Source: Rubrivivax sp.
GTDB taxonomy: Bacteria > Pseudomonadota > Gammaproteobacteria > Burkholderiales > Burkholderiaceae_C
Assembly (NCBI GenBank): GCA_027487585.1
Contig: JAIYDH010000227.1
Location: 1-41,694 of the forward strand
Direction: 5' to 3'
DNA length: 41,694 bases
The position numbers and the translations under genes were made by a program. Numbering within the stretch: position 1 is the stretch's first letter; each line of letters opens with the position of its first letter. Positions 35,468 through 41,694 of this stretch are shown here, piece after piece. The notes under the pieces were generated by a model. That model saw only the letters and a program-made list of their open reading frames with translations, searched no databases and was not told the DNA's origin.

Positions 35468-36790
35468 CTAAGCGGTGTGACCCCCCGTGAGGAGCGGCAT
35501 GCGCAGCACGACGCCGAAGCCCAGCGAGGTGTCGTGCGCCACGTGCATCTGCCCACCCAGCTGGCGGGCCATCTGGGTGGCGATGGCCAGGCCCAGGCCG
35601 CAGTGGCCCACATCGGCACGGGCCTGGCCCAGGCGCACGAAAGGCTCCTGGGCCCGTGCGAATTCGTCTCCTGTCATGCCGGGTCCGTGGTCCCAGACCG
35701 CCAGCTCGATGCCAGCCGCCGTGTCGTGCAGCTGCACGTGCACTGGGGCGCGGCCATAGTCGAGGGCGTTGTCGATGAGGTTGCCCAAGAGGCGCCGCAC
35801 CGCCAGCGGCGGCACCAGCCGCGAAGCCTGCAGATCGACGCGCAGGTTCACGGGCTGGCCAGCCGCCTCGTAGGGCGCCACCACCTCGCGCACGCAATCG
35901 GCCAGCGGCCGCAGCGCGCCCGGCAATGCCGCCGTGTCGCCCTGCACGTAAGCGAGGAACTGGTCCACGATGTGTTCCAGGGCCAGCAGATCTGCGGTCA
36001 GCTCGCCGGCCAGCTCTTCCGGGCATTGCGTTTCGACCCGCAGGCGCAGGCGGGCCAGCGGTGTGCGCAGGTCGTGTGACACGCCCGCCAGCAGCTGCTG
36101 GCGCACCGCGCTCTGGTGGCTGACCTGGTGAACCAGTCCGTTGAAGGCCCGCACCACGGTGTGAAGTTCGCGGCTGTTGAAGCGTTGTTCAGGGAGCGGT
36201 TGCAGGCGGTCCTGCTGCGCGCCCAGCTGCCCGGCCAGATCCGCCAGGGGCCGGGCGATGGCACGCACCGACCACAACAAGGCTGCCGTTGTCGCCAGCG
36301 CAATCATCACGAGCCACAGCGTGAGCGTGCCTGTGATTGCCGTCGTGGGCCGGGTGATGGTGCGCAGCAGCCACCAGCCGCGCCCGTCCAGCTCGAAGCG
36401 GAAGGCCACGGCATCGGTCTTGTCCGGCCCTTGGTGGAGCGTCATTTGGATGCCTTCCTTCGCCAGCCTGCGCGCATGTTCCGCGAACGCCGGGGGGTCC
36501 AGGGTCGGTCTCGGACCCAGTGTCGCTTCCAGGGCGGGGTCATGGGCCCCGACCTTCAGGCCGCCCACACTCAGGGCCTGCGCCAGCGCGTCGCGCTCCG
36601 CGGCGGATACGGCCTGAAGGGCATTGCGTGTGAGCCGCGCGGTGTCGGTCGTGCCGCCGACAAACTGGTCTGCCAAGGGTTGCAGCCAGAGGCTCAGCAC
36701 CAGGGCCTGCAAGCCAAAGGCCAGAAGCACCACCAGCACCGCACCCCAGGTGAGGCGGCGCACCAGCGAGTGTCGGGGCAGCACGTTCAC
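35468..36790 (-). CDS. Sensor histidine kinase (EnvZ-like class)
   Basis: 440 residues. First membrane helix near LTWGAVLVVLLAFGLQALVLSLW, then a periplasmic sensor of about 130 residues, a second helix (TGTLTLWLVMIALATTAALLW), HAMP region (IARPLADLAGQL), H-box GVSHDLRTPLARL, N-box LLGNLIDNALDYG, and G1/G2 boxes WDHGPGM and GHCGLGLAIA. GTG 36790 overlaps the regulator stop (GTGA), so the pair is translationally coupled; a GTG at 36784 is an alternative. It phosphorylates the upstream-encoded regulator, and probably senses envelope or antibiotic stress, judging by the adjacent efflux and MipA genes. Confidence 0.93.
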   Translation of the reverse strand: MNVLPRHSLVRRLTWGAVLVVLLAFGLQALVLSLWLQPLADQFVGGTTDTARLTRNALQAVSAAERDALAQALSVGGLKVGAHDPALEATLGPRPTLDPPAFAEHARRLAKEGIQMTLHQGPDKTDAVAFRFELDGRGWWLLRTITRPTTAITGTLTLWLVMIALATTAALLWSVRAIARPLADLAGQLGAQQDRLQPLPEQRFNSRELHTVVRAFNGLVHQVSHQSAVRQQLLAGVSHDLRTPLARLRLRVETQCPEELAGELTADLLALEHIVDQFLAYVQGDTAALPGALRPLADCVREVVAPYEAAGQPVNLRVDLQASRLVPPLAVRRLLGNLIDNALDYGRAPVHVQLHDTAAGIELAVWDHGPGMTGDEFARAQEPFVRLGQARADVGHCGLGLAIATQMARQLGGQMHVAHDTSLGFGVVLRMPLLTGGHTA

Positions 36791-37515
36791 GAAGGGGAGC
36801 CGGGGCGCGCCGGCACGAACATGTAGCCGTGGCCGCGCACCGTCTGGATGTAGCGCGGCATCGCCGGGTCGGGCTCCACGAGTTTGCGAAGGCGCATCAC
36901 CGCCACGTCGGCCGTGCGCGCCAGCACGTGGGCGCCGCGGGGGTGGCTGGCGGCGATCAGTCTTTCGCGCGAAATCGGGGTGCCGGGGTTGGTGACCAGT
37001 TCCGTCAGCATCGCGTACTCCACGGTGCTGAGGACGCGTGTCTGCCCGTCCTCGCCCAGCAGGCTGCGCGTCGCGGGCACGAAGGTGAGCGCCCCGATGC
37101 GCACCGTCTGCTCGTGCGTCTGGGGCAGCCCCGGAATACCGCCATGGCGCCGCAGCACGGCGCGGATGCGGGCCAGCAGCTCGCGTGCCGAAAAGGGCTT
37201 GCCCAGGTAGTCGTCGGCGCCCATTTCCAGGCCCAGCACGCGGTCCACTTCTTCCGTGCGTGCTGTCAGCAGGATGATGGGCACGCGGTCGCCTTCGGCT
37301 CGCAGCCGCTGGCAAGCCTGCAGGCCGCTCATGCCGGGCAAGGTGACGTCCAGCACCACCAGGTCGGGGCGCAGCCGGTGCATGCGGCGCAGCAGATCCT
37401 CGGCAGTGGGCATGCCAGTCACCGCCAGGCCCTGTTTTTCCAGGTAGCTGGACAGCATGTCGCGCATAGCCGGGTCGTCTTCCACCACGAACAGGTGGCA
37501 GGGCTTGGTCTCCAT
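36787..37515 (-). CDS. OmpR-family response regulator
   Basis: 242 residues. Receiver domain: acidic pair in VVEDDPAMRD, phospho-acceptor Asp in LVVLDVTLPG (about residue 56), Thr in ILLTARTEE, and Lys in YLGKPFSARELL. The C-terminal winged helix ends with the typical RYIQTVRGHGYMFV. ATG 37515 gives METKPCHLFVVEDD, the usual receiver start; upstream codons to 37608 have no support. Gene order is regulator then kinase. It probably controls its own promoter and the divergent efflux/MipA gap, since similar TGTCA/TGACA repeats occur at both. Confidence 0.94.
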   Translation of the reverse strand: METKPCHLFVVEDDPAMRDMLSSYLEKQGLAVTGMPTAEDLLRRMHRLRPDLVVLDVTLPGMSGLQACQRLRAEGDRVPIILLTARTEEVDRVLGLEMGADDYLGKPFSARELLARIRAVLRRHGGIPGLPQTHEQTVRIGALTFVPATRSLLGEDGQTRVLSTVEYAMLTELVTNPGTPISRERLIAASHPRGAHVLARTADVAVMRLRKLVEPDPAMPRYIQTVRGHGYMFVPARPGSPS

Positions 37516-37560
37516 GGTGCGAGCGTAACGACAGCCCGAGGCGCCGGGTGTTTCGGCAGA

Positions 37561-37575
37561 TGACGGCATGTGACA
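37561..37575. promoter_or_regulatory. Probable autoregulatory site of the two-component system
   Basis: TGACGGCATGTGACA contains TGACG and TGACA 10 bp apart, 46-60 bp before the regulator start. On the minus strand it reads TGTCACATGCCGTCA, close to TGTCACACCGTGTCA at 34117-34131. The shared sequence and spacing support autoregulation by the OmpR-family protein. Confidence 0.5.
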
Positions 37576-37632
37576 TCGCGCCCGACGCAGACAGACCGAT
37601 GAACTCATCCGACTTCAAGCCAGCTTGCTAGA

Positions 37633-37713
37633 TCCACCCAAGCTTTGGAAGTGGACGCGAGCGCCCCGGTGTGCTTCGGGATCACAAACCTAACGTGGCA
37701 TCATCCCGCCACG
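37633..37713. promoter_or_regulatory. Two inverted repeats in the pilin promoter region
   Basis: TCCAC (37633-37637) pairs with GTGGA (37651-37655), with CCAA/TTGG nested inside (37638-37641 with 37645-37648). CGTGGC (37694-37699) pairs with GCCACG (37708-37713) 23 bp before the first pilin start. A sigma-54 element (GG-N10-GC) is not matched: the candidate GG and GC are 9 apart. These are candidate operator or leader structures; no promoter can be assigned. Confidence 0.35.
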
Positions 37714-37735
37714 CCTTGATGGGGTTTCGAGGACC

Positions 37736-38230
37736 ATGAGAACCAACGCCTGCGGCTTTACGCTCATCGAGTTGATGCTCGTGGTGGCCATCATCGGGAT
37801 CCTCGCCGCTGTGGCGTTGCCGGCCTACCAGGACTACACCACGCGCTCCAAAGTGGCCGAAGGTCTGGACCTGGGGCGCGCAGCCGCGCAGAACGTGGCG
37901 GCCTACCACGACCGTTGGGGTGTGTTGCCTGTCGACAATGCCGCGGCAGGGCTTCCCGCTTCTGCAGAGCTTCGTGGCGCCTATGTGAGCGCCATCGAAG
38001 TTCGCCAGGGCGCGGTGCGGGTGTCGTTCGAGTTGCCTGGTGTCACGACCACACCTGGCGGACGGCTCCTGATGCTGCGGCCCGTGCAAGCACCGAACCA
38101 GCCCACATCGCCCCTGGTCTGGCTCTGCCAGAGGAAGACGCCGCCTCAAGGCATCACCGCGCCGCCGTTCACACAGGAAGACAGCGCGCAGCTGCTGCCT
38201 GACCGCATGCTGCCGGGCTCATGCCGATGA
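37736..38230 (+). CDS. Type IV pilin (PilA-like)
   Basis: 164 residues. Prepilin leader of seven residues (MRTNACG) precedes the cleavage site G|FTLIEL, with Glu5 of the mature form present. Then comes the N-terminal helix [30 protein letters not shown]. The globular part has [11 protein letters not shown] and a C-terminal disulfide-loop pair, Cys in WLCQRKTPP and the end GSC (33 residues inclusive). It overlaps the next gene. It is the first gene of a four-gene cluster without an ATPase. Not called pilA because the identity among paralogues cannot be judged. Confidence 0.9.
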   Translation: MRTNACGFTLIELMLVVAIIGILAAVALPAYQDYTTRSKVAEGLDLGRAAAQNVAAYHDRWGVLPVDNAAAGLPASAELRGAYVSAIEVRQGAVRVSFELPGVTTTPGGRLLMLRPVQAPNQPTSPLVWLCQRKTPPQGITAPPFTQEDSAQLLPDRMLPGSCR

Positions 38231-38724
38231 AGCCGCCTCACGGCCCGGCAACGCGTGCGGCACAGCCTTGGTCGTGGGCGCGTGTCGTGCCCCTCGACAC
38301 CGCCTTGGCCTGCGCCATCGTGCTGGTTTGCGTGGCCCTGTGCGTCCAGAGCATTCCGCCCCTGCTGGGCAAGCTCAAGCTCATTGAAGCGGTCTCCAAT
38401 CTGCCTTCACACAACGGGTCACAGGCAGAGGCACTGGCGCTCACGGGGCGCCTGGATACGCTGGGTCCAACCGAGCCGCAGCTCGTGGCTGGCTGGCGCT
38501 ACGGCAGGCAAGAGGGACAGGCTGTGGCGACAGGCCCCTCGCGTGATGGCGAGACCGAGCTGAGCCTGGGCATGCGGCTGGCTGTTGTGGAGCAAGGCCT
38601 GGGTTGGCACAGCTTGCCCCTGTGCGGCTTGCGCGAAACGCCCGCCGGCTGGAACGCTCATGCCCAGCCGCTGGCACGGGGAATCCCCGACCAGCAACTG
38701 CCCTACGTGTGCAGCAATCGCTGA
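38221..38724 (+). CDS. Pilin-like protein lacking a prepilin signal
   Basis: 167 residues. One membrane segment ([19 protein letters not shown], about 27-45) is followed by [16 protein letters not shown], but there is no GFTLIE. The C-terminus carries [11 protein letters not shown] ... [10 protein letters not shown], 30 residues between and including the cysteines. That matches the LP(D/G)xxLPxxC end of the two neighbouring pilins. So it appears to be a pilin-related protein that bypasses the prepilin peptidase. ATG 38221 is used; ATG 38227 overlaps the pilin stop (ATGA) and is equally plausible. No characterised family is recognised. Confidence 0.75.
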   Translation: MPMKPPHGPATRAAQPWSWARVVPLDTALACAIVLVCVALCVQSIPPLLGKLKLIEAVSNLPSHNGSQAEALALTGRLDTLGPTEPQLVAGWRYGRQEGQAVATGPSRDGETELSLGMRLAVVEQGLGWHSLPLCGLRETPAGWNAHAQPLARGIPDQQLPYVCSNR

Positions 38725-38752
38725 GGCCTGCTGCCCCCATCACACCATCGCC

Positions 38753-39793
38753 ATGAGAAGAAAGCGACCGACGCCCCACTTGAGCGCACCGCTGTTGCAG
38801 CAGCTGGCCGCGGCAACCCGGCAAGGGCTTCCGTTGGCGGAGGTTGCGGCGATCCTGGCCTCGGATCCCGAGACCGTGCCAGCGGGCGCACCAGCGAGCT
38901 TTGCCGCTGCGCTGGCAACGGGCCAGAGCCTGTCTGCCACCCTGGCCCAGATGCCGTCCGTGGCCGCGCCGTCCACGGCGGCGTGGGTGTCGCTGGCCGA
39001 GAAGCATCAGCAACTGCCGGCAGCGCTGCAGGCCTGGGGTGATGACGTCGCACAGCTCAACAAAGGGCAGCGCGCCCAACGCCTGGCGCTCTTGTGGCCC
39101 GGTGCCGTGGCGGTGACCGTGCTGATCCTGTGGGCCGTGCTGGCGGTGTTCGTGATCCCGGCCTTTGCACAAACCTTCGAGAGCTTCGGCGCCAATCTTC
39201 CTGCGCCCACCATCCTGCTGTTCGCCAGCTCTCAACTGCTCATCCAGTGGTGGTGGCTCGTGGCCATCGCTGTGGCCGGCGGTGCGTGGGCGGTGTGGCA
39301 GCGAAAGCTGCCTGCGCCACTTGTTCGGGCTGCACACCGGCTGACCGATGCGCTGGGCTTCATCGCCCGATGGCGTGCCGCTTTGTTTGGACACCGGCTT
39401 GTGGCTTTGCTGAGTGCCCATCTCGACAGCGGCCCGCTGCAGGCCGCGGCGATGGCACACCTTTCTGCCAGCACCAGCCATGCGGCCTGGGCGGCGACGG
39501 CACAACGTCTACAGGCTGGCTTGCTGGCCGGGCAGAGCCTGAGCGCCGTACTGCAGTCCGAAGCGGCGTTGCCTCGTCGCCTGGCCGCATTCGTGCAGCT
39601 GGGCGAAAGGACGGGGCGGCCAGAAGCTGCTTTGGCAGCCCTGGCAGAGACTGCCGCCGACGAGCTGCAGGAAGCGCAGGCGCGTCTCGAGCGCGGCACC
39701 GTGTTGTGGCTGTACCTGCTGCTGGGCCTGACCGTCGGTGCACTGGTACTGGCCGTGTACTTGCCCATCTTCGGCATGGGCGCCCTGGTATGA
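38753..39793 (+). CDS. Short PilC/GspF-like inner-membrane platform protein
   Basis: 346 residues from ATG 38753, about 50-60 shorter than typical PilC (about 400). Two T2SSF-type helical domains are seen: [15 protein letters not shown] ... [20 protein letters not shown] and [14 protein letters not shown] ... [22 protein letters not shown]. Membrane segments are near [36 protein letters not shown] and the C-terminal [23 protein letters not shown]. It would form the assembly platform for pilins. The N-terminal cytoplasmic part is short. The next gene starts within its stop region. Confidence 0.85.
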   Translation: MRRKRPTPHLSAPLLQQLAAATRQGLPLAEVAAILASDPETVPAGAPASFAAALATGQSLSATLAQMPSVAAPSTAAWVSLAEKHQQLPAALQAWGDDVAQLNKGQRAQRLALLWPGAVAVTVLILWAVLAVFVIPAFAQTFESFGANLPAPTILLFASSQLLIQWWWLVAIAVAGGAWAVWQRKLPAPLVRAAHRLTDALGFIARWRAALFGHRLVALLSAHLDSGPLQAAAMAHLSASTSHAAWAATAQRLQAGLLAGQSLSAVLQSEAALPRRLAAFVQLGERTGRPEAALAALAETAADELQEAQARLERGTVLWLYLLLGLTVGALVLAVYLPIFGMGALV

Positions 39794-39810
39794 AAGTCCG
39801 GAGGTTGCTC

Positions 39811-40305
39811 ATGCGCAAGCACCACCGTGGGTTCACGCTGATCGAGCTCATGATCGTCATCGCCATCCTCGGCATCGGGGCCGGCCTGGCCATGCCCTCG
39901 TACCAAGACCGAGTCATCCGAGCGCAAGTGGCTGAGGGCCTCGCGCTCGCTGACATGGCCAAACAGGCCATCGCCGCCGAGTACGCGCGCAGCGGCAAGC
40001 TGCCGGCCGACAACGCCGCGGCGGGCCTGCCCCCAGCCGATCGCATCGTCGGCAACTACGTCTCGAGCTTGGCGGTGGAGGGCGGTGCGGTGCAAATCAG
40101 CTTCGGCCAGCTGTCCAACCGCAACTTGGCGGGCAAGATGCTGAGCCTCCGTCCGGCGATGGTGCCTGCCTACAAGCAGGTTCCCATCGCTTGGGTTTGT
40201 GGCCAGGCCAGCGTTCCGCCCAAGATGAGCGCCGAAGGCCGCAATCGCACCACACTGCCTGGCCCGCATCTTCCGGTGGAGTGCCGGGGCGCGCCGGTCA
40301 CCTAA
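39811..40305 (+). CDS. Second type IV pilin
   Basis: 164 residues, the same length as the first pilin. ATG 39811 follows a strong GGAGG (39800-39804, 6-nt spacer), giving leader MRKHHRG then [23 protein letters not shown]. An ATG at 39790 overlapping the PilC-like stop (ATGA) would lengthen the leader to 14 residues and is less likely. It shares [18 protein letters not shown] with the first pilin and ends with cysteines spaced 29 (CGQASVPPK ... LPVEC). Major versus minor role cannot be told from sequence. Confidence 0.88.
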   Translation: MRKHHRGFTLIELMIVIAILGIGAGLAMPSYQDRVIRAQVAEGLALADMAKQAIAAEYARSGKLPADNAAAGLPPADRIVGNYVSSLAVEGGAVQISFGQLSNRNLAGKMLSLRPAMVPAYKQVPIAWVCGQASVPPKMSAEGRNRTTLPGPHLPVECRGAPVT

Positions 40306-40315
40306 GGCAAGAGCG

Positions 40316-40345
40316 CCGGCCCCACCTGGCTTGAAGCGGGGCCGG
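40316..40345 (+). terminator. Hairpin after the second pilin gene
   Basis: CCGGCCCC (40316-40323) and GGGGCCGG (40338-40345) form an 8-bp perfect stem with a 14-nt loop, 11 bp after the pilin stop. There is no T-run. It is the most likely terminator or 3'-end stabiliser of the pilin cluster. Confidence 0.55.
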
Positions 40346-40372
40346 ATGGGCCATGCGGGCGACGGGGTCAAT

Positions 40373-40404
40373 TCCTGAACTTTCACAAAATCCTGAAAAT
40401 TCAG
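40373..40404 (+). promoter_or_regulatory. AT-rich operator-like region before the GbsR gene
   Basis: TCCTGAA occurs at 40373 and 40391, an 18-bp direct repeat. The second copy forms CTGAA-AA-TTCAG (40393-40404), an inverted repeat. It is the only AT-rich stretch in this region, about 40-70 bp before the regulator start, and probably holds the promoter with a MarR/GbsR-type autoregulatory site. Which bases form the -35 and -10 is not clear. Confidence 0.45.
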
Positions 40405-40445
40405 TCATCGTTGCGGCCGTTGAAAGAGCCCTGGAGCCGCACCGC

Positions 40446-41009
40446 ATGTCGACCGCCCTGACGCCCCTGGTCCGCAGCTTCGTCTCGCACTTTGGCGAGA
40501 TGGGCAGCCGCTGGGGCATCAACCGCACCGTCGGGCAGATCTACGCGCTCATCTACGTCTCGTCGCGCCCGCTCAATGCCGACGAGATCGGCGAGGCGCT
40601 GGAGTTCAGCCGCAGCAACGTCAGCATGGGCCTGAAGGAGCTGCAGGCCTGGCGCCTGGTGCACCTGCGCCACCACAGCGGCGATCGGCGCGAGTACTTC
40701 GAAGCGCCTGCCGACGCCTGGGAGGTGTTCCGCACGCTGGCCGAAGAGCGCCGCCGCCGCGAAATCGAACCCACGTTGACGATGCTGCGCAACGCGCTGC
40801 TCGAAGAAGCCACCACGCCCGAAGACCGCTTTGCGCAGGCCCGCATGAAGGGCATGCACGACCTGATCGAGCTGATGACGAGCTGGTTCGACGACGTGCA
40901 GCGCCTCGATGCCGCCACGCTGGCGCAGCTCATGAAGATGGGCGCCAAGGTGCAGCGCCTGCTCGAACTCAAGGACAAGCTCAAGCTCGTGCCCGGCGGC
41001 CGCAGCTGA
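40446..41009 (+). CDS. GbsR/MarR-family transcriptional regulator
   Basis: 187 residues with a winged helix-turn-helix: INRTVGQIYALIYVSSRPLNADEIGEALEFSRSNVSMGLKELQAWRLV (about 35-85), then a wing with LRHHSGDRREYFEA. A C-terminal dimer helix is rich in Glu/Arg/Met. GbsR proteins are MarR-like repressors; this type often stands directly before cytochrome bd oxidase genes in betaproteobacteria, as here (19-bp gap to cydA). ATG 40446 has GGAG at about -14; a longer reading from 40353 would start within the operator region and is less likely. Confidence 0.9.
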   Translation: MSTALTPLVRSFVSHFGEMGSRWGINRTVGQIYALIYVSSRPLNADEIGEALEFSRSNVSMGLKELQAWRLVHLRHHSGDRREYFEAPADAWEVFRTLAEERRRREIEPTLTMLRNALLEEATTPEDRFAQARMKGMHDLIELMTSWFDDVQRLDAATLAQLMKMGAKVQRLLELKDKLKLVPGGRS

Positions 41010-41028
41010 ACCACAGGAACGCAAGACC

Positions 41029-41694
41029 ATGGACGCCCTCTTGCTCGCCCGCATGCAGTTCGCGGCGAACATCACTTTCCACATCCTCTTTCCCACCATC
41101 ACCATCGCGCTGGGTTGGGCGCTGCTGTTCTTCCGCCTGCGCTGGCTGAAGACGCGCGACGACGGCTGGCTGATGGCCTACCGCTTCTGGACCAAGGTGT
41201 TCGCGCTCAGCTTCGCTTTGGGCGTGGTCAGCGGCATCGTGATGAGCTTCCAGTTCGGCACCAACTGGCCGGGCTTCATGGAACGCGTGGGCAACGTCGC
41301 CGGGCCGCTGCTGGGCTACGAGGTGCTGACGGCGTTTTTCCTCGAGGCCACCTTCCTGGGCATCATGCTCTTCGGCCACGGCAAGGTGAGCGAGCGCGTG
41401 CACCTGATCGCCACTGCGCTGGTGGCCTTCGGCACCACGATGAGCGCGTTCTGGATCCTGGCGCTGAACTCGTGGATGCACACGCCGGCGGGCGTGCAGA
41501 TCATCAACGGCGAGTTCTTCGTCACCAGCTGGTTCGAGGTGGTGTTCAACCCCAGCTTCCCGTATCGCCTGGTGCACATGCTGCTGGCCAGCGGGCTGAC
41601 GATGGCCTTTCTGGTGGCCGGCGTGGCGGCCTGGCAGCTGCTCAAGAACAAGGCCAACGCCAGCACGGGCAAGTCGCTGCGCTTCGGCCTCACG
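41029..41694 (+). CDS. cydA: Cytochrome bd ubiquinol oxidase subunit I, 5' part (window end)
   Basis: Terminal oxidase subunit that oxidises ubiquinol and reduces oxygen to water at the inner membrane. Only 222 codons lie in the window and the reading frame continues past its end. The start MDALLLARMQFAANITFHILFP contains the His ligand (His18, equivalent to E. coli His19) of a b-type heme. LGYEVLTAFFLEATFLGIMLFG carries the conserved glutamates of helix 3. PYRLVHMLLA holds the helix-5 His ligand. AGGAA precedes the ATG by about 9 nt. The Q-loop is beyond the end, so the cyanide-insensitive (CIO) versus standard class cannot be told. cydB is expected downstream. Confidence 0.94.
   Translation, partial: MDALLLARMQFAANITFHILFPTITIALGWALLFFRLRWLKTRDDGWLMAYRFWTKVFALSFALGVVSGIVMSFQFGTNWPGFMERVGNVAGPLLGYEVLTAFFLEATFLGIMLFGHGKVSERVHLIATALVAFGTTMSAFWILALNSWMHTPAGVQIINGEFFVTSWFEVVFNPSFPYRLVHMLLASGLTMAFLVAGVAAWQLLKNKANASTGKSLRFGLT

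Noticed and set aside
37690..37715. Sigma-54 promoter before the first pilin
   Set aside because: The candidate GG and GC are 9 bp apart instead of 10, and the -12 box lacks TTGC.

Overview
The window is a gene-dense, very GC-rich stretch of bacterial chromosome with almost no intergenic space, many 4-nt ATGA or GTGA start/stop overlaps, and no tRNA, rRNA, insertion sequence or CRISPR array. Gene content (a Yej-type peptide importer, the gcl-hyi-glxR glyoxylate genes, a GbsR-type regulator before cytochrome bd oxidase, a BLUF photoreceptor, type IV pilins) and codon usage suggest a betaproteobacterium of the order Burkholderiales, perhaps near Rubrivivax, Leptothrix or Ideonella. That placement is inference from gene content. 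No intergenic gap exceeds about 275 bp.

Layout. (1) 214-6638, minus: five-gene peptide ABC importer in the order permease (YejB-like), permease (YejE-like with a large extra segment), binding protein (YejA-like), and two separate ATPases. (2) 6792-9824: TrhO tRNA hydroxylase (minus), then a sterol-desaturase-type di-iron membrane hydroxylase overlapping a secreted protein of unknown function (plus). (3) 9821-11513, minus: renalase-like flavoprotein, 55-residue cysteine-rich protein, and a stand-alone BLUF blue-light sensor. (4) 11552-18980, minus: compact five-gene operon of SWIM zinc finger, DUF5691-like helical protein, MoxR AAA+ ATPase, DUF5682-like protein and vWA protein. This is the least understood and most system-like locus here. 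(5) 19066-21366: HDOD protein (minus), then an M15-like peptidase lipoprotein and a small secreted protein (plus), with a structured inverted repeat in the divergent gap. (6) 21396-25875: gcl-hyi-glxR operon (minus) with a divergent LysR regulator and a LysR-box-like palindrome between them. (7) 26101-28236: putative outer-membrane protein and a serine hydrolase lipoprotein. (8) 28367-37515: tripartite RND efflux operon (OMF-MFP-RND, minus), divergent DUF3617 plus MipA/OmpV operon (plus), and an OmpR/EnvZ-type two-component system (minus). The efflux/MipA divergent gap and the two-component promoter share TGTCA/TGACA repeats with 10-bp spacing, so these genes probably form one envelope-stress regulon. 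(9) 37736-40305, plus: compact four-gene pilin cluster of pilin, pilin-like protein lacking the prepilin signal, short PilC-like platform protein and a second pilin. (10) 40446-41694, plus: GbsR/MarR regulator followed by cydA, which runs off the end of the window.

The two best candidates for under-described biology are the SWIM-DUF5691-MoxR-DUF5682-vWA operon and the pilin/PilC mini-cluster. The shared operator of the efflux/MipA/two-component module and the BLUF-renalase operon come next. Family names rest on motif recognition by eye, since no database search could be run.
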